The notes beneath the pieces are model-generated. The model did not search any database. It was given only the letters and a program-made list of their open reading frames with translations, and was not told where the DNA came from. A DNA stretch of 64,000 bases from Leisingera sp. ANG59 (GTDB lineage Bacteria; Pseudomonadota; Alphaproteobacteria; Rhodobacterales; Rhodobacteraceae), in NCBI RefSeq assembly GCF_013317235.1, contig NZ_WLCM01000002.1:147299-211298 (forward strand), read 5' to 3'. Positions 26,982 to 35,056 of the stretch are shown one piece after another (within the stretch, counting starts at the first letter, position 1; the number at the start of each line of letters is the position of its first letter). The translations under genes and the position numbers were made by a program.

Positions 26982-27821
26982 ATGATCAGGCACATCTTCC
27001 TCACCCTGGGGGTCATGCTGTTGGCATGGCCGGTTGCAGCGCAGAAGGCAGGCGTCGGCGCATGGGAAAACTCCAGCCACAGCATCCTCAGCTGGATCGA
27101 GGACACCCCTGGCCTCGGCTGGTACTACAACTGGCGCCCGGATCAGATGTACCACAAGGGCCGCCAGAGCCGCTCTGTCGAATTCGTGCCGATGATCCAC
27201 AACGCGCGCGACGTGAACAAGCGCATCCGCTCGGACCAAAAGGTCACTGCGCTTCTGGGCTTCAATGAACCCGACGGGCGCAGCGGCGGCCACCAGGCCG
27301 GGATGAGCGTGCAGCAGGCCGTGAAGCTGTGGCCGAAGCTGGAGCGCCACGGGCTGCGCCTGGGCAGCCCGGCCACCACCCAATCGGGCACATTGGGGGC
27401 CAACTCCTGGCTGCGCCGCTTCATGGATCAGGCCGACGCCAAGGGCCTGCGCGTCGATTTCATGGCTGTGCACTACTATTCCGCGGACGGCAACGTGAAG
27501 GACTTTGAACGCTGGCTGCGCGCCGTCCACCGCGAGTACCGCCGCCCCGTCTGGGTGACGGAATTCGCCCATATCGACTGGGGCCGCCCGGCGGCCGCCA
27601 GCCACGCGCAGAACGCGGCCTTTGCCCGCAAGGCGATTGCGATGATGGAGCGCCTGCCGTTTGTCGAGCGCCACGCCTGGTTCGCCGCCAACCCCTATCC
27701 CTGGCAGGGCCGCGCGCCGCAGATCAATCTGCTGCGCGACGACCTGACCCCGACCCCCGCGGGCGACGCCTTTGCCCGCGCCGTCAGCCGGGCTGCCGGG
27801 CTGCAGGTGGCCAGCAACTGA
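26982..27821 (+). CDS. Secreted GH128-type beta-1,3-glucanase
   Basis: A 279-aa exported glycoside hydrolase. MIRHIFLTLGVMLLAWPVAA is a signal peptide. The catalytic fold matches the GH128/Asl1-like (glyco_hydro_cc) family: FVPMIHN, Glu96 in LLGFNEPD as likely acid/base, HYYS, and Glu194 in VWVTEFAHIDWG as likely nucleophile. GH128 enzymes cut beta-1,3-glucans, which for a marine bacterium suggests laminarin or callose. There are no carbohydrate-binding module and no nearby polysaccharide-uptake genes. A purine-rich AAAGAGAGCAG precedes the ATG. Confidence 0.83.
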   Translation: MIRHIFLTLGVMLLAWPVAAQKAGVGAWENSSHSILSWIEDTPGLGWYYNWRPDQMYHKGRQSRSVEFVPMIHNARDVNKRIRSDQKVTALLGFNEPDGRSGGHQAGMSVQQAVKLWPKLERHGLRLGSPATTQSGTLGANSWLRRFMDQADAKGLRVDFMAVHYYSADGNVKDFERWLRAVHREYRRPVWVTEFAHIDWGRPAAASHAQNAAFARKAIAMMERLPFVERHAWFAANPYPWQGRAPQINLLRDDLTPTPAGDAFARAVSRAAGLQVASN

Positions 27822-27903
27822 ACCGGCGCAGCCCTCAATGTTGGGCTTTGCGGGCTCCGCACTACCATCTGAGGCACCGATGACCCTTGCAGGGAGGCCG
27901 CGG

Positions 27904-29286
27904 ATGCCCCGTCTCAGATCTCAGCCCGATGATATTTTCTTTGACATTGATCCCGGGGAAACCCTGCTGGAGGCGGCCCTGAGGGCCGGGCTGCCGATGA
28001 CCCATGTCTGCGGCGGCCATGCCAAATGCTCCACCTGCCGGGTCTGGGTGCTGGAGGGGCTGGAAAACTGTCCGGAACGCACCGGCGCCGAGGCGGAAAT
28101 GGCCGCCCGGCTTGGCCTGCACCCCGGCATCCGGCTGGCTTGCCAGATGCGCCCCAAAGGCGGCCTGACCTTCCGCAGGCTGGTGCTGGACGAGACCGAC
28201 CTGGCACTGACCAGCCAGCTCCACCGCCGCCAGCCCGCCAAGGTTGGCGAGCTACAGGACGTCGCAGTGTTTTTTTCCGACATCCAAGGGTTCACCAGCT
28301 TTTCCGAAGCGCTGATGCCCTATGACGTGATGTACCTGCTGAACCGCTACTTCGCCCAGATGGGAGAGGTGATAGAGAGGAACGGCGGCTATATCGACAA
28401 GTTCATCGGCGACGGGATGATGGCGCTGTTCGGGCTGGACGGGGACGCGGCTGCACCGCTGCGGGCGGTGAACGCGGGGCTGCAGTGCCTGACGGTCATT
28501 GACCGGATCAAACCGTTCTTCAAGACCATGTATGATATCGATTTCGAAGTCCGCATCGGCCTGCACTGGGGCGAGGCCGTGATCGGCACGCTTGGCGCGC
28601 CGGGCCATGAGCGGCTGACTGCCATCGGCGATGCGGTCAATGTGGCCAGCCGCGCCGAGCAGGCGAACAAGGCCGCTGGCACCCGTTTCCTGGTCACCGA
28701 GTCCCTGTTCGAACAGGTGAAGGATCAGGTCGAGGCGTCGGATTTCATCCGGGTCCGGCTGCCCGGCACCACCGCACGCCAGACGCTGTACGAAATCGCG
28801 CGGCTGCTGCCAGCGGCCTCGGCGGCTCTCACCGGTCAAGACAACCGCGAGACCAAACGCTATGCCGGGCGCGACTGGTCCCGGCTGATGGCAGAGGACA
28901 CACTGCCGGACGGCGGCCAGCAAATCTTTGAATTCGCAGACTGCGATGTCGCAGTGCTGCGCCGGGACGGCCAGCTGTTCGCCTTCAACAACGCCTGCCC
29001 GCATGTGCATCTTCCGTTCTTCAACCGCCGGGAAAACCTGGACGACCCCGGCCAGCTGCGCCCTGATGAAAGCCGTGCCAGCAGCGGCGAACTGGTCTGC
29101 CGCTGGCACAACAGCCGCTTTGACCTGGCCACAGGCGAGGTGATCAGCTGGTGCGAGCTGCTGCAACCCGACGGCACTTCGGAAGGGATGGAGTTCCTCG
29201 GCGACATCTCCAAGAACAAGGGCCCGCTCCGCCTTTACCCGCTGCATGTTGCGGATGGCTGGGTCTGGATTGCGTTCGACCGCTGA
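27904..29286 (+). CDS. Ferredoxin-adenylate cyclase-Rieske fusion
   Basis: A 460-aa cytoplasmic protein with three modules. Residues 1-95 are an adrenodoxin-like [2Fe-2S] ferredoxin with Cys36, Cys42, Cys45 and Cys80 (C-X5-C-X2-C...C). Residues about 115-300 are a class III cyclase with metal ligands Asp126 and Asp170, Lys166 and Thr239 for adenine, and Asn246/Arg250, all intact. Residues about 320-460 are a Rieske domain with Cys365/His367 and Cys399/His402, the two halves separated by 31 residues. It could couple iron-sulfur or redox state to cAMP synthesis; that is inference. The start chosen has AGGGAGG 6 nt upstream; ATGs at 27838 and 27880 are alternatives. Confidence 0.9.
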   Translation: MPRLRSQPDDIFFDIDPGETLLEAALRAGLPMTHVCGGHAKCSTCRVWVLEGLENCPERTGAEAEMAARLGLHPGIRLACQMRPKGGLTFRRLVLDETDLALTSQLHRRQPAKVGELQDVAVFFSDIQGFTSFSEALMPYDVMYLLNRYFAQMGEVIERNGGYIDKFIGDGMMALFGLDGDAAAPLRAVNAGLQCLTVIDRIKPFFKTMYDIDFEVRIGLHWGEAVIGTLGAPGHERLTAIGDAVNVASRAEQANKAAGTRFLVTESLFEQVKDQVEASDFIRVRLPGTTARQTLYEIARLLPAASAALTGQDNRETKRYAGRDWSRLMAEDTLPDGGQQIFEFADCDVAVLRRDGQLFAFNNACPHVHLPFFNRRENLDDPGQLRPDESRASSGELVCRWHNSRFDLATGEVISWCELLQPDGTSEGMEFLGDISKNKGPLRLYPLHVADGWVWIAFDR

Positions 29287-29349
29287 ACCGTGCCTGCAAG
29301 GACCCCTGAACGGCTGCATCGTGCAGCCGGGTTCTGCCGCCGGCCGGGA

Positions 29350-30804
29350 TCAGCGGAACTGCACCTCGCTGATCGCGGTATCCCGGTACTTGGTGCCGTA
29401 ATAGACGCCGCTCAGCGTGAGGGTGATCCAGGTGACCTGCCCCAGCGGCGGCAGGCGCAGCTCCTGCAGCCCGTCCCGGTCTTCCAGCACCGCCTCTGCC
29501 CGGTAGCCCGCCGAGGTCTGAACGATCAGCGACCGCACCCGGCCGTTCTTCAGAAAGATGTCGCGGCTCTTGCCATAGCCGTTGGCGATCAGCACCCGGC
29601 TCACCTGCTGCGGCCCGTCAAAGGCAAAGCGCAGCACCTCCCCCGCGCCGTCATCCGCCCGCCCCTCGACCCAGGCGGTGCGGGCGCTGCCGTCCGACAG
29701 CATCTCCCCCGAATAGGCATTGCGCCCCAGCGGCGCCAGATGGGAGGACACGCACAGCTCAGCCGGAACCGCCCCGAACCGCCCCCGGTGGCAGGCATAG
29801 GCCGGCGTTGCCGGCAGCGGCAGATGCCGCGGCGGCTGCGGCGCCGGCGCCTCCAGCCCCGCCAGCGCCTCCAGCGCCAGCAGCACATAGAAATCCTCCG
29901 GCCGGTCCCGGTGGGCATCTACAAAGGCCTGCCAGGCCGCCCGGGTGCCGATCCGCTCCGCCAGCCGGTACTTCCGGGCGATATCATCCGCCGGCGCCGC
30001 AGGCACGGCCGCAGGCTGCGCCGCCGCCGCGGGCCGGCTGTGGAAATAGAAATCCCCGGTGATCGAGCTGGTCTCCCACGGCACCTGCCGCTCCTGGGTC
30101 ACCGCCAGCACCTCGCTGCGGGCCGCCTTGAACACCGCCTCGATGGTGCGCCCGCCGCCGGCGGAGATCACCCCGGCCAGCGCCCTGGTATAGGGCGAGT
30201 TGGCGCCGCTGCCGTCCAGCGCCACGTCGCCCGGCGCGGTGGCATAAGCAATCAGGGTGCCGCGCGGCGCGTCCACCGGCGCCAGCCCCCGCGCCGCCGA
30301 CCGGGCAGAGGCGGCAAAGGGATTGTTGCGGCAGGCATCCAGAATGACGATGTTGATGCTGGCATTCGATGAATTCATCACCCGCAGGAAGCTGTTCACA
30401 TTGACCGCTTCCAAGTCGATCTCATCCTCGCTGGCGATGGCGGCGCTGACCGGCACCAGGTAGTTCTCGCCGTCCACCTGCACCCCGTGCCCGGCATAAT
30501 AGAACAGCCCGGCCTCCACCCCCTCGCCGCGCAGCCGCCGCCCGAACCGCAACAGCGCCTGCTTCATGCCGCCCAGATCCGCATCCAGCAGCGTGGTCAC
30601 CTCGAACCCCGCCCCCTCCAGCGCCGCGGCCATAACCCGCGCATCATTGCCGGGATTGGCCAGCGGCGCGGTATGGGCATAGTTCGAATTGCCCACCACC
30701 AGCGCAATCCGCTCCCCCGCCCGGGCCGGAGCAATGGCGAGCGTCAGGAGCGCCAGCACCACCCCCGCCGCCGCGGTCCGGATCAGCCAAATTCGATGCA
30801 GCAT
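29350..30804 (-). CDS. Secreted caspase-like (C14) protease
   Basis: A 484-aa protein. A signal peptide (WLIRTAAAGVVLALLTLAIA) is cleaved near ARA29. A caspase-family p20-like domain has catalytic His106 (YYAGHGVQ) and Cys158 (LDACRNNPF), followed by the RGTLIAYATAPG and SPYTRAL motifs of bacterial orthocaspases. An Ala/Pro linker leads to a C-terminal beta-sandwich (about 370-484) of discoidin/NADase-type glycan-binding character (SGEMLSDGSARTAWVEG). It is therefore a periplasmic or secreted Arg/Lys-specific protease with a possible glycan-binding tail. The ATG chosen has GAAAGAGGCGGG upstream; the frame extends 17 codons further. Confidence 0.87.
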   Translation of the reverse strand: MLHRIWLIRTAAAGVVLALLTLAIAPARAGERIALVVGNSNYAHTAPLANPGNDARVMAAALEGAGFEVTTLLDADLGGMKQALLRFGRRLRGEGVEAGLFYYAGHGVQVDGENYLVPVSAAIASEDEIDLEAVNVNSFLRVMNSSNASINIVILDACRNNPFAASARSAARGLAPVDAPRGTLIAYATAPGDVALDGSGANSPYTRALAGVISAGGGRTIEAVFKAARSEVLAVTQERQVPWETSSITGDFYFHSRPAAAAQPAAVPAAPADDIARKYRLAERIGTRAAWQAFVDAHRDRPEDFYVLLALEALAGLEAPAPQPPRHLPLPATPAYACHRGRFGAVPAELCVSSHLAPLGRNAYSGEMLSDGSARTAWVEGRADDGAGEVLRFAFDGPQQVSRVLIANGYGKSRDIFLKNGRVRSLIVQTSAGYRAEAVLEDRDGLQELRLPPLGQVTWITLTLSGVYYGTKYRDTAISEVQFR

Positions 30805-31161
30805 CCCGCCTCTTTCCCGTGGTTTGCAATCAAGGGCTTGCGGGTATCTAGGCAAAGGCGGCGGAAAAAATCAATTGGGGGCTGGCTTGAGTTGGCCCCA
30901 GCAAGACAGGCCGCATGCGGCAGGGCTGCAGAAGCGGGAGTCTTTGGGGTAAGTTGTCTTGTCAGCAAGGTGTCCGTTTCGAGCCCGAAATTGCGTTACC
31001 CTGGTCGGAACTCTTGGCTGCGGCAGCATGCTGGCTGGGAACGCCCTGCAGACATCTGTGCCGCACGTTCCTGATGTAAAAGCTGCCCTTCCAGGAATTA
31101 TCAAGGAAGGGCCGCTTCAGCTTCAGAGGTCACTTGGTCCGGGAAGAGATAGCAGAACCTG
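30805..31161. other. Intergenic region between caspase-like and amidohydrolase genes
   Basis: 357 bases containing the leader of the caspase-like gene and, at its right side, the terminator of the amidohydrolase gene. The middle is less GC-rich than neighbouring sequence. I see no gene or RNA that I can support. Confidence 0.6.
31078..31117 (-). terminator. Terminator of the amidohydrolase gene
   Basis: On the minus strand, AAGC-G-GCCCTTCC and GGAAGGGC-A-GCTT pair (one internal mismatch) around a 12-nt loop and end in TTTT, about 45 nt after the stop codon. Confidence 0.65.
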
Positions 31162-32514
31162 TCACTCTATGTCGTTCTTGAAAATCTTGCCGTCCTTCAT
31201 AATCAGGTCAAAGTTTTCGTGCGGGTCAGCAACGAGGTTGAGGTCTTCGAGCGGGTTGCCATCGACCAGGATCAGGTCCGCGTAAGCACCTTTTTCAATC
31301 ACCCCAAGCGCGCCGACCTGATAGGGGTGCCGGGGGCCGGAAAGTTCAAGCAGCTCCGCGTTGACCGATGTGGCCATCTTCATCACTTCGTAAGGCGTGA
31401 ACCAGCGCTGAAGTTTCGCCAGGAAGGCCCCTTGCCGCTCCGCCAGGGCCGGATCGAACAGGATGTCGGTGCCGAAGGCGATCTTTACCCCGACTTCCTT
31501 GGCCTTGGTGTAGATCGTGTCCGTGCCATCGGTCACGGTGATCCATTTCTGCTGACTGCCCGGATCGTCGAAGGAAAACCCGTCCTCGTCGTCCAGCAGC
31601 GGCTGAATGCTGAGCCAGACATCGTTCTCCTTCATCATCTGAAGGGTTTCTTCGCTCATCAGAAAGCCATGTTCGATGGACTTTATACCGGCTTTGATGG
31701 CCAGCTGAGCAGCCTCGTCAGTGAAAATGTGCGAAGCGACATAAGTGTTGTAAGTGTCCGCCACTTCAACGAAGGCTTCGAGCTCCTCCATGGTGTACTG
31801 GCGCACATCCAGCGGGTCGTAGACCGAGGAAACACCGCCCCCGCCCGAGATCTTGATCTGCGAGGCGCCCATCCGCATGACTTCCCTGGTGCGCTTGATG
31901 ACCTCATCCACGCCATCGGCCATCGCCATCAGGCCGACACTGTACCAGTACCATTGGGAATCTGCCGGGTTCGTTGGCACTGCCTGGTAGGGGCGGTAGT
32001 CGAAATGCCCGCCGGTTTGGCCAATCGGCGGCCCGGACGGCAAAATCCGGGGGCCGGGAATTTCGCCCGCATCGATCATTTTCTTCGTGGCGAACGGGTT
32101 GCCACCCACGTCGCGCACGGTTGTGAAGCCGCGCATCAGCGTTGCCTCCGCCCCGATCGCGCCGCGGATTGCCACCTCCAGGATGTCGCCGGTGACCACA
32201 GTGCTTTGCGCGGCGCAGCAATAGGAGGTATGCCAATGCGCGTCGATCAGGCCGGGGATCATGGTGCGCCCGCCGCCATCGATGACATGCCCGCCAGCTA
32301 CAGTAAGCGGTTCGGTGGAAATCTCGGTAATCAGGTTACCGGCCACCACCACATTGGCGTTTTCAATCAGCGCTTCGTTTACGCCGTCAAAAATATTCAC
32401 ATTGGTAAAAAGGGTCGGAGTGCCGTCCTGAGATAGCGCGGGGGAAGACACAATAGCCAGAGTTAATGCGGCTAAAGACGCACGCAGTTGAAGTGACATC
32501 TCGAAAAGTCCCAT
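31162..32514 (-). CDS. Exported amidohydrolase (imidazolonepropionase/prolidase-like)
   Basis: A 450-aa metal-dependent hydrolase. A signal peptide spans about 6-28 (ASLAALTLAIVSSPALS). The binuclear site is visible: HxH at His93/His95 (DAHWHT), Lys in IKISGGGG, His in SHIFTD, His in SIEHGF and Asp in FGTDILF. This class includes Xaa-Pro dipeptidases and related peptide or lactone hydrolases; the substrate is not predictable. Codon choice looks less GC-rich than in the neighbours, which may mean later acquisition. Start uncertain: ATG at 32499 or 32538 are alternatives, none with a strong Shine-Dalgarno. A perfect 16-bp palindrome lies about 46 bp upstream. Confidence 0.87.
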   Translation of the reverse strand: MGLFEMSLQLRASLAALTLAIVSSPALSQDGTPTLFTNVNIFDGVNEALIENANVVVAGNLITEISTEPLTVAGGHVIDGGGRTMIPGLIDAHWHTSYCCAAQSTVVTGDILEVAIRGAIGAEATLMRGFTTVRDVGGNPFATKKMIDAGEIPGPRILPSGPPIGQTGGHFDYRPYQAVPTNPADSQWYWYSVGLMAMADGVDEVIKRTREVMRMGASQIKISGGGGVSSVYDPLDVRQYTMEELEAFVEVADTYNTYVASHIFTDEAAQLAIKAGIKSIEHGFLMSEETLQMMKENDVWLSIQPLLDDEDGFSFDDPGSQQKWITVTDGTDTIYTKAKEVGVKIAFGTDILFDPALAERQGAFLAKLQRWFTPYEVMKMATSVNAELLELSGPRHPYQVGALGVIEKGAYADLILVDGNPLEDLNLVADPHENFDLIMKDGKIFKNDIE

Positions 32515-32559
32515 GAATCTATTAAACACCTTAAGCATCGCAGAGGGTACGCAGCCAAT

Positions 32560-32575
32560 CAACTCAGTTGAGTTG
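32560..32575. promoter_or_regulatory. Operator-like palindrome upstream of the amidohydrolase
   Basis: CAACTCAGTTGAGTTG is a perfect palindrome over its whole length, about 46 bp before the amidohydrolase start codon. Its size and position suit a dimeric repressor or activator site. There is no adjacent regulator gene except the RHH-type BrnA-like protein on the far side. Confidence 0.45.
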
Positions 32576-32687
32576 TTAGCAGCTTGGCAAATACTCTCAC
32601 GACACCACGCAGGGAACCAGCCCACGGCAGCATTGAAATCTGCCGCCGCACTTCAATTAGCTTTCTGCGACTTACTGCCTCGGCCCC

Positions 32688-33050
32688 TTACTCCCCTACC
32701 CTGCGCCGCTGCAGGTCCTGCTGCAGTTCACGGGCGCGCAGGCCAATGCGCAGGATGGTGTTGTCCTTGTCATGGGCCTGAATATGCCCCGCCAGCAGTG
32801 CCAGCCAGTAGATCCGCAGCACGGAGTTGATGCGGCGGCTGTAGTTCGGGCCCAGTTTACGAAACCATTTCACCATGTCCTCATCCAGCCGGATCGTCAC
32901 CCGGGTCTTCGGCTTGTCGATCCGCTCCCAGCTCAGGATGCCGTCCCAGTCGTCCGGCAGGCTCTTGTCCAGCCAGTCGCGGCGCAAGTTCTGCTGCAAC
33001 TCATCAAGTTCCAGCTGCATTTCATTGTCATAGTATCGCTTGCTGGGCAT
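32688..33050 (-). CDS. Orphan BrnA-like ribbon-helix-helix protein
   Basis: A 120-aa protein. The middle (about residues 50-80, RVTIRLDEDMVKWFRKLGP then SRRINSVLRIYW) is the BrnA antitoxin-type ribbon-helix-helix motif. A helical C-terminus follows. BrnA normally pairs with the toxin BrnT immediately upstream, but no BrnT-like frame exists on either side, so it may act as a free transcription regulator. The ATG has a GGGAGAG Shine-Dalgarno; the upstream part of the frame is a Pro/Arg-rich spurious extension. Confidence 0.78.
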   Translation of the reverse strand: MPSKRYYDNEMQLELDELQQNLRRDWLDKSLPDDWDGILSWERIDKPKTRVTIRLDEDMVKWFRKLGPNYSRRINSVLRIYWLALLAGHIQAHDKDNTILRIGLRARELQQDLQRRRVGE

Positions 33051-33254
33051 CGGTCTCTCCCGTGGCGGCGGCGGTTTGCGGCGCGGGGCGGCACTCCCGC
33101 GCTGATCCCCACCCTGCCCCGATCCGGTTAATTCCGTGCCAGCGGTGCGTACGGTGCTTGCGCAACACCCGCGGCAGGCCTCTGCCCCCGCCATCCGGCA
33201 TCAGGGGGTGCACAAGGGGTGTACAGGGGGTGCACGCCTGGCACCCACGCTTTT

Positions 33255-34868
33255 TCAGGCCTGTTTTCCCTGCCGCAGGATCCGGGCCAGCAGCTCATTC
33301 TTGCGGAAGGGCTTGGACAGGAAATCATTCATCCCGGCCGCCAGGCAGGCCTCGACATCGCTGGGCTGGGCATTGGCGGTCAGCGCGACGATGGGGCATT
33401 CCGGCAGCCCGGCCTCCCGTTCATGCGTGCGGATCCGGCGGGTGGCGTCCAGCCCGCCCAGAACCGGCATCGACAGGTCCATCAGGATCAGGTCCGCGCC
33501 CTCGGACTCGAACAGCTCCACCGCGATCTGGCCGGTTCCGGCAAACCGCAAATCGGCGCCGGTGGACTTCAGCATTTTCCGGACCAGCAGCTGGTTGGTC
33601 CGGTTGTCTTCGGCAACCAGGATGCGCATGCCCTTGAGCGCCTCCGGCGGCAGCTCCGGCCCCGGCAGGCCGGGTGCTGTGCTCACCGCCTGCCGGCTGC
33701 CCAGGACCTCCGGCGTGTCCCCGCCGCCCGGGCCGGCCTCCCCCGGTTGCGGCAGGTTCAGGCCGACGGTGAACACCGATCCTTCGCCGGGAACAGAGGC
33801 GGCCGTGACCGTGCCCCCCATCCGCTCCGCCAGCGCCCGGGTGATTGCCAGGCCCAGGCCCGTGCCCTCGATCACGCGGGCCGTCTTGCGGTCAACCTGT
33901 TCAAAAGCCGAGAAAATCCAGTCCATCTGCGAGGGCTCGATCCCGATGCCGGAATCGGCAACCTGAATGCGCAGAGGCAGTTTCGCGGCCCCGGGGTCAT
34001 AGGCGGCCCGGATGGTCACATGGCCGGCCTCCGTGAACTTGATCGCGTTGCCCAGCAGGTTCATCAGGATCTGGCGGATCTTGCTGGCGTCGCCCACGAA
34101 TTCATGCGGCACGTCTTCGGGGTAGTCGATGCGCAGGTCGATCCCCTTGTAGGCGGCCCTGGCCCACAGCAGGGTTCCCACGTCCTGAACCACGTCCCGC
34201 AACGAAAACGGCGCATCGTGCAAGGCGATCTTGTCGGCCTGGATCCTGGAGAAATCGAGCACATCGTTGATAACCGTCAGCAAGGCGGTTGCAGAGTTGA
34301 AGATCGTGTCGGCAAACACCTGCTGCTGTTCGTCCAGATCCGTTTCCTTCAGCAACTCGCACATGCCGATGATGCCATTCATCGGCGTCCTGATTTCATG
34401 GCTCATATTGGCCAGGAACCGCTCCTTGGCCTGGCTGGCCTCCTCGGCCTTGTCCAGCGCCATCCGGGTGAGCTCCAGCGCCTCGTCGCGTTCCCGTTCC
34501 GAGGTGATGTCAGCGGAAGAGCCGACGAGATAGGCCAGGCGCCCGCCCGAGTCGAACACGGGCCGGAGCGTGGTGCTGAGGTATTTCGCCTTGTGCTCTG
34601 TGGGCAGAACGATGTCATAGGTCGCTTCTTTGCCGCTGCTGATAACGCCCAGGTGGTGGTTCAAAGCGCGGCGGCCAATTGTTCCGCCGTAGAGCTCAAG
34701 CGCCGTCTTGCCGGCATAATCGCTGTGCTCGAACTCAGTGGCTTCCCGCGCCTTGGTGTTCATGGCGACATAGCGCGGCTGCCCGTCGTCGCCTACCTTC
34801 AGAACGATCACGGCGAGCTCGACGGCGTCAAGGATGCCAAAATGATCTGAGAATTCATCCTGCTGCAC
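33255..34868 (-). CDS. Hybrid sensor histidine kinase/response regulator
   Basis: A 537-aa cytoplasmic kinase. It contains a PAS domain (about 10-122), a short coiled coil (ERERDEALELTRMALDKAEE) and a HisKA domain with His157 in NMSHEIRTPMNG. The HATPase domain has the N box (LMNLLGNAIKFTEAG), DSGIGIE and GTGLGLAI. A receiver domain has Asp464 (ILMDLSMP) and Lys519. There is no membrane segment, so the input is internal, probably through the PAS pocket. The start is a GTG with AGGAA about 7 nt upstream. No separate output regulator is adjacent. It is divergent from prfC across a long inverted repeat. Confidence 0.93.
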   Translation of the reverse strand: MQQDEFSDHFGILDAVELAVIVLKVGDDGQPRYVAMNTKAREATEFEHSDYAGKTALELYGGTIGRRALNHHLGVISSGKEATYDIVLPTEHKAKYLSTTLRPVFDSGGRLAYLVGSSADITSERERDEALELTRMALDKAEEASQAKERFLANMSHEIRTPMNGIIGMCELLKETDLDEQQQVFADTIFNSATALLTVINDVLDFSRIQADKIALHDAPFSLRDVVQDVGTLLWARAAYKGIDLRIDYPEDVPHEFVGDASKIRQILMNLLGNAIKFTEAGHVTIRAAYDPGAAKLPLRIQVADSGIGIEPSQMDWIFSAFEQVDRKTARVIEGTGLGLAITRALAERMGGTVTAASVPGEGSVFTVGLNLPQPGEAGPGGGDTPEVLGSRQAVSTAPGLPGPELPPEALKGMRILVAEDNRTNQLLVRKMLKSTGADLRFAGTGQIAVELFESEGADLILMDLSMPVLGGLDATRRIRTHEREAGLPECPIVALTANAQPSDVEACLAAGMNDFLSKPFRKNELLARILRQGKQA

Positions 34869-34901
34869 GTATCGTTCCTGAAAACGGGAGAGACCTTGAA
34901 A

Positions 34902-34938
34902 TCCTGTAACACAGAGTTGCCGCGCAAGTGTTACAGGA
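34902..34938. promoter_or_regulatory. Long inverted repeat between hybrid kinase and prfC
   Basis: TCCTGTAACAC and GTGTTACAGGA are perfect 11-bp arms separated by 15 nt, with a smaller inner palindrome TTGC-CGC-GCAA. It lies 34 bp upstream of the kinase GTG in the divergent region. No T run follows on either strand, which favours an operator or paired half-sites over a terminator. Confidence 0.5.
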
Positions 34939-35056
34939 AAAGCGTTGGCGAATTATAGGCAAAAAATTCTATGCCTTTGCGGAGTGCCCTTGCAATGCAG
35001 GCCCCGGCGCTCCGTTTTCCTTGCCTCTGCCGCGGTTTGTGGCTACAGCCTCCGGC

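Noticed and set aside
30805-31161. Short plus-strand frame in the gap before the amidohydrolase
   Set aside because: No Shine-Dalgarno, no family motif, and it runs into the opposite-strand gene and its terminator.
32688-33194. BrnT/BrnA toxin-antitoxin module
   Set aside because: Only the BrnA-like part is present; no BrnT-like frame is found on either strand nearby, so a full module is not supported.
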